The position numbers and the translations under genes are program-made. A DNA stretch of 64,000 nucleotides from NCBI GenBank assembly GCA_025200525.1, contig CM045758.1, positions 161,693,040 through 161,757,039 on the forward strand, written 5' to 3'. A model generated the notes under the pieces. That model was not told the DNA's origin. It was given only the letters and a program-made list of their open reading frames with translations, and searched no databases. This document shows positions 35,111 to 45,080 of this stretch, piece after piece. Position 1 is the stretch's first letter; each line of letters opens with the position of its first letter. Source of the DNA: Camellia lanceoleosa. Its lineage: Eukaryota; Streptophyta; Magnoliopsida; Ericales; Theaceae.

Positions 35111-35755
35111 TTGCATTATTGAATGAAATTGTATATGTTAATTATTCCCTTACACTTTTTTTAAAAGCAATAATAACAAAAAATCATAAAGCATACTTAA
35201 TTTTGATATTTAAGGTGGGGCCTTTGTGGTAATCTTAATAGTATATGGTATAAGTGTAATTTTCTCTTGCATTATTGAATGAAATTGTGGGGTGTTTTGG
35301 AAAGTTGGTAAAAAGCTGGCTTTTAGCTTTTTACCAAGTTTTTTGGCTTTTTTTAAAGTGATTTGAGAAGTTGATAAAAAGCTGGCTTTTTTACTTTTTG
35401 GTTTAATATTTTTTTAAAGTGTCGCATCACTCCAAAATGATTAAAATATCCTTACTTTTTGATTTTTAAATTAATTAATCAAAATTTTTTAGAGGGTAAT
35501 TTGGTAAATTTATGGGTGGCGTTTTTGGTCTTCCCAAATGGGAATTTGGGACGTTTTTGGCAACTTGAGTTTTTAGCAACACACCAAAAACGTTGATTTT
35601 TTGCCAACTTCCCAAAATGGCACTGTATATGTTAATTATTCCCTTACACCTTTTTTAAAAGCAATAATAATAAAAGATCATAAAGGATACACTCAATTTG
35701 GATATTTTAGGTGGCGCCTCTGTGGTAATTTTAGTAGTATATGGTATAAAATTGA
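35098..35755. repeat. Tandem duplication of about 157 bp, second unit split by an insertion
   Basis: Unit A (35098-35254) starts within the MULE end (GTATAATTTTCTC) and runs through ATTATTGAATGAAATTGT to GTATATGGTATAA. Unit B starts at 35255, is interrupted at 35289-35623, and resumes with TGTATATGTTAATTATTCCC to about 35755. Because unit A begins with the MULE terminus, the duplication post-dates the MULE. Confidence 0.8.
35289..35623. mobile_element. 335-bp TIR element with 3-bp duplication
   Basis: The borders are fixed by comparison with the uninterrupted unit A. GGGGTGTTTTGG and CCAAAATGGCAC are the ends, and TGT is duplicated at 35286-35288 and 35624-35626. Inner arms share AAGTTGG/CCAACTT and AGCTGGCTTTT. 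Superfamily is uncertain. Confidence 0.8.
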
Positions 35756-35805
35756 CTTCAAAATCAAATTTTACTTTATGAGTGGATGACTAAGCCAAAA
35801 ATAAA

Positions 35806-35984
35806 GTCAAGTTTAGAAAGATTAAATAAGTGTACTTTTTGACTTTTTATGAAATATGGGTTGAATTTAGATTGGGTTTGAAGTGATGTATTAGAGAGGT
35901 GATGTGATTTAAATAAGATGATGTGACTTAAATAGAATAATAACTTCTAAACTTTTTAGATTTTTTTGAAAATGCCAAATTTAG
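35806..35984. mobile_element. MITE, window family A
   Basis: It has the family interior (TACTTTTTGACTTTTTATGA, GGGTTTGAAGTGATG, AAATAAGATGATGTGACTTA) between AAGTTTAGAAAGA and a facing GCCAAATTTAGCC. It aligns along its length with the copy at 19124-19310. Confidence 0.75.
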
Positions 35985-36159
35985 CCTAAATAAATGATGA
36001 GGCATGAACTGGTTGATGCTGCCTTGATCATTGACTCCTGACAGCCATTGTTGGTCCAAAAGACTCACATTACTGATTGATTGATATTTGAAAATTTGAA
36101 AATGATGGAGCCAAATAGTCAGTCCACCAGCAACACTGGTACACATCCAGATTTATAAA

Positions 36160-37577
36160 GCATTCGTTTGAGATGGGGTTGTTTTTTTGGTTTTTTTTTT
36201 AGTTTGAAGTTAAAAAATTTTGTTTGGAATGAGTTTTTAAGTTTTTTTAATTTTTGTAAGAGAAAAAATAAAATGATCATAGTTTAGATGTGACATTTTA
36301 TCTTATTATTTTTTTATTTTTTTTTTTTTGTAACTAAAATAGCTAGAAAAGCCCATGCCAAACATAACCTAATCCAGAACAACACTCACTCTATTTGCTT
36401 TCTATTTCAAAAAATCACTTTTAAAAAAAATTATTTCTTTATTTTCTATACTTTTTATTTTTACTATTTTTTTTATATTTTAAGTAATTTTTAAAATTTT
36501 TAGACATACCTAATATAAATACACTTAAAAGGTATAATATCTATGAAAAATATCTTTAAAAAATTCAGTAAATACAAAAAATATATAAAAAAAAAAAATC
36601 AGTTCATTTTTCATATTTGTGTATTTATTAATTTTTTAAAATATTTTTTCATAATATTTTACTATCTAAATACATCTAAGTAAGATGCATCTATAAAAAA
36701 TTAAAAAATTTCTTAAAATTTTAAAAGTATTCAATAAAAATAAAAAAATACAAAAACTCAATTGATAGAAAATTAAATTCAAAAAATTAAAACTAAACAT
36801 ACTAAATAACATCCAAAATATTTATTAGTTGAATACAAATAATTAATCATATCAAGGCCTTTTCAGTTATTAATAAAAGTTATTTGATTTCCTTCCTATA
36901 TGAATTTATATATATTAATCTTAACAATTATAAAAGCATATCATTCTCATTGGTTTAAGCACTTTTGATCATTTTAATTAATGATAAAATTGAAATAATA
37001 AAAAGAGTAAATTAGTCACCTCTTTGAAAAATTGAAAAAATACAATAAGTCATATAATTTTAACATAATTACACTGACCTTCTTTTTATTAAGATTAAAT
37101 GACCGAAACTAATATAGATGGTGTGAAAACGAAAAAATAAAAATAAACATCTTAAAATATATATTTTTGTATAAAAGAAATGAAAATATCATTTTTTTTC
37201 ATTTATATAATTAACAAATGATTGATGAAATGAAAATGTTTTATGAATTAAAATATCAAAATAACTCAATTTAATTATGTAAAAATTATGGTACTCGCTG
37301 TACTTTCTCGCAATCTTAAGAGAGGCCAGTGAAATTTACCATAATAAAAATAAAAAGGGGAAATTATAGAAAAAAACTAACATTTGAGTTTTTAATTTTA
37401 TCAATTTAAACTTTAATTTTTTAAAATTATTTCAATTTAAATCATTTGTCTATTTCTACTAAGTAAAACCGAAGGAAAAATCAACTTGTTTGGTTTTAAT
37501 TTCCTAAAAATTGATTTTTTCGTGTTTTTTTAAATATTTTAAGCAATTTTTATTTTTGTATTTCTTAGATACACTTA
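36160..37577. other. AT-rich block of small TIR elements
   Basis: About 36160-36375 is a MITE with CGTTTGAGATGGGG and a facing GCCAAACATAACC. About 36390-36845 resembles 40740-41220 (shared TTTTTAGATACA/TACACTTAA and AAAATTTTAAA tracts with facing ends). About 37485-37577 is the left part of another such element, cut open by Pack-MULE copy 2. No gene is present. Confidence 0.5.
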
Positions 37578-37704
37578 ATATAAATAGGAAAAATTGGTCT
37601 AGGGTCCCTCTCCCACTTTTCATAATGAAAGAGATCCACAAAATTATTTTTTGATATATAAGGTCCCTAAACATATATTAGAGAAATTTGACTCTTTGTC
37701 TCTA

Positions 37705-37710
<6 letters not shown>

Positions 37711-37757
<47 letters not shown>
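37711..37757. repeat. (CT)n microsatellite in Pack-MULE copy 2
   Basis: A run of about 23 CT units directly before the captured serine acetyltransferase fragment. Confidence 0.9.
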
Positions 37758-37762
<5 letters not shown>

Positions 37763-37788
37763 TCTCACCCACTGTCTTCCAGATCCAA

Positions 37789-37926
37789 GGCAACAAACTC
37801 TGCTCCTCTACCCTCCTCTCCACCCTCCTCTACGACCTCTTCTTCAACACCTTCTCCTCCGACTCCTCCCTCCGCTCCGCTACCGTCGCAGACCTCCGCG
37901 CCGTCCGGATCCGCGACCCGGCCTCA
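37789..37926 (+). pseudogene. Captured serine acetyltransferase fragment
   Basis: The reading GNKLCSSTLLSTLLYDLF, then TFSSDSSLRSATVADLRAV and RDPA, is the N-terminal alpha-helical region of plant cytosolic/plastid serine acetyltransferases (SERAT), which make O-acetylserine for cysteine synthesis. After DPA the expected cysteine codon has lost a base, so the frame runs into TAA at 37927-37929. The catalytic left-handed beta-helix domain is absent. The piece is clearly GC-richer than the DNA around it, marking it as foreign to its setting. Confidence 0.8.
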
Positions 37927-38026
37927 TAACAGGTCGCTACTATTCTCTAAACCTGAGATTCATTCATATATATATACGCATCTAGTTGAGTCTTGAGGTT
38001 GTAAAATTGAAGCGATAAAATATACA

Positions 38027-38322
38027 GATCTGGTATTCTTCTTGGCTTCCAAGTTCTTGAAGACAATTCCTCAGGTAGTCTTTATTAATCACTCGCTCAA
38101 ATTTTTGATGATATACACTTAATTTATATATCTTATTGTAAGTATTTATAGTAGGTGCAAGTGTGTTAATGAATTTGAATTTTTGTTCAGGCCGCTGCGA
38201 CGACTTGCTATGTTGCTACTCATCCGAGGCTTGAAAACGTTTCTGGAAAGTACTTGGCAGACTGCAACGAAGCTTCAACATGCAAATTGGGATCCAACTC
38301 TACCGAAGCTGCAAGGTTGTGG
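38027..38322 (+). pseudogene. Captured two-exon piece of a TIC32-like short-chain dehydrogenase
   Basis: Exon-like 38027-38074 reads FFLASKFLKTIPQ. A GT-AG intron follows (38075-38190). Exon-like 38191-38322 reads AAATTCYVATHPRLENVSGK, then YLADCNEAS and LGSNSTEAARLW. This is the C-terminal part of plant NADP-dependent short-chain dehydrogenases annotated as TIC32-like or WW-domain oxidoreductase-like. The intron is kept, so capture was from genomic DNA. The Rossmann fold and YxxxK active site are missing. Confidence 0.8.
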
Positions 38323-39417
38323 TATGTCTTGGAGCTCATGCCCCAAGAATTTCTCAAATTTCTCTGGATTCAACCCAGAGAAATTTGAATTTTCTCTTGA
38401 TTCAACCCAGAGAAAATTCAAAGGATCAGACCAACATTCATGTTTATCCTGATTAGGCAGCCATGCAAGTTTTTCATTTAATGCATGCTCTTATGGAACA
38501 CAAAAAATCAAGTCATCATGTTCCAATGAATTTTATGTTTAAGGAATGATTCAAGATAGTTTGTTGCATCTTCAGGCATACTTTGGCGGCAGAGTGACTG
38601 TATCATCGTATTTCAACTCAGCTATTACATCTGGTCATGCCCAGAGAAATTCTTTGGGTTGAGAAAATTTCTCTGGCTGGAAATTTTCTCTAGGTTGTGG
38701 AGTCCACAGAAATTCTCTATGTGGGAGAATCTCTGGAAATGTTTGTCTGAGAATTTCTTTAGGTTTGGAGAGTCTAGAGAAATTTTGAAATTTCTCTGGT
38801 TCAACCTTTGGACAGCAAAAGATGGCTCTGTTTCTCCAAAGCCAAGTTTTTTCCATGAGAATTACTGCAAAAAGCACAAAATCTGACTTGCTTGTAGAAG
38901 AAACTCCAAATATCAATGATGAAGTGAGAATATGGTTGATCCAATCTGAGAATGATAAGTGGGAGAAATCATCTGTCCTAATACCCAACTTGGCAAACCA
39001 AATCATCTTGATGGGTTTGCATAAGAAGAACAGATGAGCTATGATTCGAGTTTAAGCTCATGAAGGGACATTCAGAGGAGTCTATTTGGATTTTTGTTGA
39101 GACTAACCTCTATAGGAAGATTTTATGTCTCTCATGGATTGTGGTTTCTAGAACTGTACACTTCATTTTGGCTAGAATGAGAGGTAAATTTTAGACTGAA
39201 TTGAATTTCTCTGAATTAAATTTTCTCTGGTTTGGACCAGAGAATTTCTCTGGATTAAATTTTCTCTGGTTGAATTTTCTCTGGATCGAATTTTTTTTAG
39301 ACTGAAATTTCTCTGGATTGATGTTGAGGGGCCTTAGACATCATGAAAATAGTTGATGTCCTTTATAATATAAAATCATAATATTAGGGACCTTAAAAAA
39401 AATACCCCATATAAATA

Positions 39418-41450
39418 CAATTAAAAAGTATAATATTTGTGAAAAAATCACTAACTATCAAAAATATAAAAATTCAGTACATTTTCATATTATTGCGTAT
39501 TTCTTCATTTTTTAAGATATTTTACTTTTTAGGTCATCTAGGTTAGGTGCATTTAAAAAGTAAACAAAATTACCTAAATTATTTAAAATTTTCACTAAAA
39601 CATTAACAAAAAAAACACTAAAAAAATAATAATTTTTAAAATATTGAATTCAGAAAATTAGAACTAAACAAGTATTTTAAATGTTAAAGTCAATGTAAAT
39701 ATACATAAAATGTCTAAAATACAAATTTGTATTGAGTTTAATAAGTAAAATATATATATGTATATATATATTTTTGTTGATTTTACTTTGAGAAGTAGGT
39801 TAAAAGCTAATTTTTTTCACTTTTTAGAATTTTTTCTTAAAAAACATACACAAAAAGTAGAAAGGTGATTTGATTCAAAAAATCCAAAAAGTCAATAAGC
39901 TGGCTTTTAACCTTGTTCCCAAAATATAAAATAGACAGATTATTTAAATTATAATGAAATAAAAAGAGTATAATTTAAATTGATAAAATAAAAAATTCAA
40001 CAGTTATTTTGTTATAGTAATAATACTACAAATTCAAACTTAACTACGAAAAAATTGCTCAAAATTATCATATACCCTGCACTATATAAATTTAATTTCC
40101 ACTATACAAACATTTTACACAAAAAATTTGGGGGCTTAAGTCCGGGTTTCAAACTTTTCTTTTATTATTGAACCCAATTTAAATTTGTTGTTTGGCTGTA
40201 ATTTTTTAAAATAAAAATAAAGGGTTGGATTTCTTTCAAGTTGAACATCCAACTTAAGAGAGTGTTTGCATTTAGTGAACTCAATTTTGGTGATCAAAAT
40301 TGTTAACTTTTAAAACATATTGAGAAGAATAAATATATCTAAAAAATAAAGATAATTGGACTTCAGAAACTATGTATTTGAATTACATTTGTCTTAAAAA
40401 ATTTACAATAAATATAATTTCAAGAATAATTGTCTTTTTTTTTTTTTAATACAAATGTATTTTAAATATATAACTATAGAAATCTAATCATTTTAATTTT
40501 TAAATTTTTTATTATTTTTAACAAATTCGAAATGGAGCTCACGATAGACCTACTAAATCAAAATATTATGAATAATATTAGGGATCATGAAAAAAATATC
40601 ATAAAATACTTCATGAATATTTTTTATCTTTTGATTAGTGTGTGGTGCTTTATTATATGTGTAATTTAAAGGTGGAGAATATTTCATGATAAATTTCATG
40701 ATCCCTGGCATTACTCAAATATTATCTCCCTATCTAAAAAAAAATAAAAAAAATCAGAGTATTTGGTTTCAATTTTCTGAATTCAATTTTTTAGAAATTG
40801 AGTTTTTTTATTTTTAGTGTTTTTTGTTTTTAGTTAATATTTCAAAAATTTTAAGCACTTTTTATTTTATTTTTTTAGATACATGTTACTTAAATGTATC
40901 TAAAAAAGTACAAAATTGTGAAAAAAAAAATTTAAAATTTTAATAAATACACAAAAATATAAAAAATATACTTAATTATTGTTTTTTTTATTATATATTT
41001 TTAATATTTAGTGAATTTTTAAAAGTTTTTTTCATAAAATTTATATTTTTTAAGTGTATTTATGTTAAGCGTATCTAAAATTTTTTAAAAGTTACTTAAC
41101 ATATTTAAAAAAATTTCAGTAAAAATAAAAAATACGAAAAATAAAAAAGTAAATTTTTTTAAAAAGTGAATTATGAAAACTAAAACGGAGTGAATATTAA
41201 TATCTCAAATTGGATTTCCTAGAGAAGTGAAGCCTGTCTTCGTTTAGAAAGTTGGGTTGATTTTTTTTATTTTTTGACTATTTTGTTTGAGTAGACTTTT
41301 TATATTTTTTTGTTTTTTTTAAAATATAATTTAAATATGATATTTTATATTATTAACTTGTAAACCTATTTTATTATTCTGTCAAGCCAATCCCGTTGCC
41401 AAACAATACAAAAATAAACATTTGAGAGCATAAATGTGCCATTTTTTCAG
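39418..41450. other. AT-rich spacer with element fragments
   Basis: 39418-39690 is the right half of the element split by Pack-MULE copy 2. 40740-41220 is a similar TIR-like unit (ATTTGGTTTCAATTTTCTGA and a facing AACTAAAACGGAGTG). No gene is seen. Confidence 0.5.
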
Positions 41451-42966
41451 GTAAATAGAACATCTCCAAAATTGTGGGAAATAGATCTACTACTACTTGA
41501 GTGCTTATTTTTTTAGCTTAAGCGGCAAATTGAATATCAAAAACTTAAATGCCCTTCGCACTTTCAAGTTATTACAAGTGTACTAGGTATATAAACAAAA
41601 CACACTCATTCTCTTCCTCTCACGAAATGAGAGAGACGATTTCCGATGACGAAAAGAGCGACAATAAGGGGTCAACATAGCACATCATCCATGTCTAAGG
41701 CCTTCACATTGTAACCCAACACAGCAAGAAGCTCGTCGACATCTCTCTCTCTCTCTCTCTCAATTGAGGGGTAAAACCTAACCATCGCTCGATTTGAAAC
41801 CCTAGTCTCGTCGCAATCGCGATTTGTTCCGCCGCGATCTCTCTCCTCTCTTTCTTTCGCAATCGATCTAAAACCCTAGCGCCGCGATCGCAATCTGCCC
41901 CCTCGCGATCACGATCTGCTCCGTCGCGATCTCTTTTCTCTCTCTCTCTCTCTCTCTCTCATGACCCATAACCATAGCTCTCTCTCTTTTTTGTGTTGAT
42001 CGCGATGGCTCAGGGGGTCGTTCCGGTGCTTTTGTGGTTACTAGATTTGAGCTCATCGTTGGAAATCAAGCCATTTCTATGGTTTCGACTGTCATGGGTG
42101 AAAGATGAGAGCAGAGAATAAAAATATATATAAATAAATAAATAAATTGATAAGAAAAATAAAGAAAATAATTAATATGTAAGAAGAGAATAAAATAAAA
42201 TAAAATGAAGAAAACAAAATAAGAGAATAAAAGAAAAATAAATAAATAAATAAGGAAGGAAGGAAGAGAATAAAAAACAATTAAGAGAATAAAAAAGAAA
42301 AGAAAGGAGAGAAAAGAAAATAAGGAGAAAAAGAAAAGAAAAGAAAAATTAAATTAAATTAAGAAAAATAAAAAAATAATTAATAATAATCAAGAAAATA
42401 AGTATAGAAATAAATAATTAAAATGAATATAAAAAAATAGTGTGTACTTAAATCACAACATTAATATAAATTACAACATGAATATTAATTGGTATTAATT
42501 GTAATAAATTAATAAATTAAACAAAATTAACAAAGAAATAAGAGAAAAGAAGAGAAGGGAAAAAGAGAAAAGAGAAAAGAAAATAAGATAAGGGGAAAAG
42601 GAAAATAAAATAAAAAGAATAAAAAGAAAAAAACCAATTAATAATAATAAAGAAAAGAAATATAGAAATAAGTAATTAAAATGAATATAAAAAAATAAAA
42701 AGAAAAAAAAAAGGCAAAAAGAATATTACAGAGCAAATAGCTATTTTACAACTTATTTAACAAAATACTACTCTGCTGATTAAATCTATAATCTCACAGT
42801 TACATCAAATAGACTAACAATTTATGTTTAAAGCTATAATCTATAATCTGTTAAATTCTAATTTATAATTACTTTTCCACAGCTCTACCAAATAAGGCTT
42901 TGGTACTAAGTATTTTAGTTTAAAAAAGTTATTATAATTTATCATATAATTTTATCTATTTTTTTA
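41451..42966. other. Low-complexity block, probably an unclassified element
   Basis: 41730-42010 has CT runs and repeated CGCGATC/GATCGCGA units, with ACCCTAG motifs typical of 5' UTR-like DNA. 42110-42720 is almost pure purine on the plus strand (GAAAAGA, AATAAA repeats). No convincing protein or terminal repeats were found. Confidence 0.45.
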
Positions 42967-44230
42967 AGAAAAAATTAGTCTAAGATCTCTATTCTATTTT
43001 TAGTAATAGAAGAGATCCACAATATTATTTTATGATGTCTAAGGTTTCTTAACCCGACACCTATATATGTTAGAGAAATTTGACTCTCTCAAATCAAATC
43101 TCCTAGAACCTCTTCGCTTCATCTGAGTTCTCCACCTCCTCCCCGTAGTACCTCTTCCCTGCAATCATCCTCGTCATGACATTTAAGGCGGGCTCTCAAA
43201 ACCAGAAGCGAAATATGATTGCAACTCAAAATCTGGTACAACTTCGAAACAAAAGTGCTAATGCTCAACTTCGAGTCAGATCACGATCCAGTTCCAGGGA
43301 AGATCAACACGCATGTGGGCTACGACTCTGAATCTAGGTTGAATCATAATAGAACATTAGCGAAAGCATAGGTTCAAATCTTGAATGGCTAGAGTGCATC
43401 ACGAATGCGAACTCATATCGCGATCGGTTTGTAATTGGATGAGCTTGATTGTGAACTTATATCACAACTAGCTAGGCTTCAATGAACTTGATGTTGGCTG
43501 GCCAGAGTCATTGTGAACTAGAATCTCACTCCCATGAACTTGATTATGAGATGTGATTCAAGATTGTGAAGACACGTCCAAGGTTATGGTGTCTTGGATA
43601 AATGTACGATCACCAATGACTGTTCGTAAAAATACAACTCTGTTGTAAATGAAAATAATTTCTCTAGTTTCTCTAGATTAAGAGAGTGACTTCTATGGAT
43701 TGTTACTTGGAGATGATGAATATAGATGATACTTCCATGGATTGTTATCCAGAGATGATAAATATATATGAAGAATACAGTGGTAGATTAAACTTGGATT
43801 TATTTAAAGCTAGATGGTTGTTGTTGTTGAACGCAGATAAAATGATAAACAAATCAGAGAAAATTATAAATAAATCAGAGAGAATTTATCTAGTGTTGAG
43901 AGAAATTCTCTGGATTGAAACTAGAGAAATTATTGAGATTGAAGAAAGTGACTTCTATGGATTGTTACCTAGGGATGATAAATATAGATGATACTTTCAT
44001 GGATTGTTACCTGAAGATGATGAATATATATGTATAGTACAGTGATAGATTTGGACTTGGATTTACTTAAAACTAGATATTGTTATAGAACAATTCAAAG
44101 AAAATGATAACTAAATTAGTGAAAATTTATGTGGATTGAAATCAGAGAAATTTTCTAAATTGAATTTTCTCTAGATCAATTTAAGAGACGTTAGACATTA
44201 TAAAAATATTAAATATCATTTATATTATAA
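42967..44230. mobile_element. Gene-capturing MULE, copy 3 (P450 fragment), right end lost
   Basis: The left end AGAAAAAATTAGTCTAAGAT and the inner TIR marker TTTATGATGTCTAAGG match copies 1 and 2. The right TIR is recognisable to about 44230 (AGACGTTAGACATTATAAAA, then TATTATAAAATCTTA) and is then cut by a family A MITE. It holds a minus-strand P450 fragment, an array of AGAGAAATT/TTTCTCTAG motifs, and a duplicated GACTTCTATGGATTGTTACC block (43687 onward and 43950 onward). No target duplication can be scored. Confidence 0.75.
43106..43177 (-). pseudogene. Captured cytochrome P450 fragment (CYP81-like)
   Basis: The minus strand reads MTRMIAGKRYYGEEVENSDE, followed by AKRF and a stop. This is the stretch after helix F' in CYP81-type and related plant A-type P450s (MIAGKRYYGE). 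Only about 24 codons are recognisable. The heme-binding loop and the rest of the enzyme are absent. Confidence 0.65.
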
Positions 44231-44232
44231 AA

Positions 44233-45080
44233 TCTTAGGTCAAGTTTGGCATATACAAAATAATCCATCTTTTTATTTTTTTATATTTTTTTATCACATC
44301 ATCTCTCTACTTTTTTACACATATTTTCATAAAAAAAAAAAATATACTTATTTAGGTCATTCTAAACAATCCCCAAAGTTTGGGAAGACTAAATAAGTAC
44401 ACTTTTTGACTTTTCTTGTATTATGTGTAGAAAAAGTAGAGAGAAGATATTGATTGATGTGACCCAAAAAAGATAAAAAGATTAACGGAGCTGATACGTA
44501 GCTCGAAAGCTACGGGGCTCGAAAAGCTCGAAAAGGAGAAAGCTCGGGAAGCATAACCAGAAGCAGGGGAAGGAGGAGGAGGAGGAGGAGGAACTGGAGG
44601 GGGCCATCAAAATGACGGTGGTGAGGCGAGGCGAGCAGCGGTGGAGGCGAGACAGAGCCGGCGATCGCTGGTGCTGCGACGATCGCCGGCAGCGAGGCAA
44701 CGACGGTGGCAAGGCAGCGACGATCCTCTCTCCCTCTTTCTCCTATGTTCTTCTTTATTTTTTTTTCTTTTTCTTCTTCTTTTCTCCTTTCTTCTTCTTC
44801 TTCTTGCCGAGCTGGGAAAAAAAAGAAGGGAAAACAAAAAACGACGTCGTTTTTCGTTTTCGAGCCAATTCGAGCCCCGCTTTTTCGAACTATGAAACAT
44901 TATCAAAAGAGGCCAAGTTTGGCATCCTCAAAATAATCCAAAAAGTCAAAAAGTCACTATCTTATTTAAGTCACATCATCTTATTTAAGTCACATCACCT
45001 CTCTAACACATCATTTTAAACCCAACCCAAATCCAACCCATATTTCATAAAAAGTCAAAATGTGCACTTATTTAGGGTGT
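44233..45080. mobile_element. Nest of family A MITEs split by a palindrome-bearing element
   Basis: Family A copies lie at 44233-44382 (inverse), 44383 to about 44480 (direct, partial) and 44910-45080 (inverse). Between the last two sits an element of about 44490-44893. Its ends TAGCTCGAAAGCTACGGGGC and a facing GCCCCGCTTTTTCGAACTA form TIRs, and it contains the palindrome AAAACGACGTCGTTTT (44837-44852) and GAACTGGAGGGGGCC. Purine- and pyrimidine-rich open frames here are low-complexity only. Confidence 0.65.

Larger units (their letters stand above)
37587..39408. mobile_element. Gene-capturing MULE, copy 2 (SERAT and SDR fragments)
   Basis: A perfect 9-bp target duplication, ATATAAATA, lies at 37578-37586 and 39409-39417. 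The ends GGAAAAATTGGTCTAGGGTC and GGGACCTTAAAAAAAATACC start TIRs of the same family as copies 1 and 3. Inside are a CT run, a serine acetyltransferase fragment, two exons of a short-chain dehydrogenase, a LINE-like stretch on the minus strand (about 39006-38820, WLWRNRAIF) and arrays of AATTTCTCTGGATT. It sits inside an older AT-rich element whose halves flank it (37485-37577 and 39418-39690). Confidence 0.9.

Noticed and set aside
38635..39006. 123-codon minus frame as a host gene
   Set aside because: The WRNRAIF-type segment resembles the end of LINE ORF2, and the rest is the AATTTCTCT array; treated as part of Pack-MULE copy 2.
44607..45019. 135- and 99-codon frames near the palindrome element
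   Set aside because: Low-complexity purine and pyrimidine tracts inside an inserted element.
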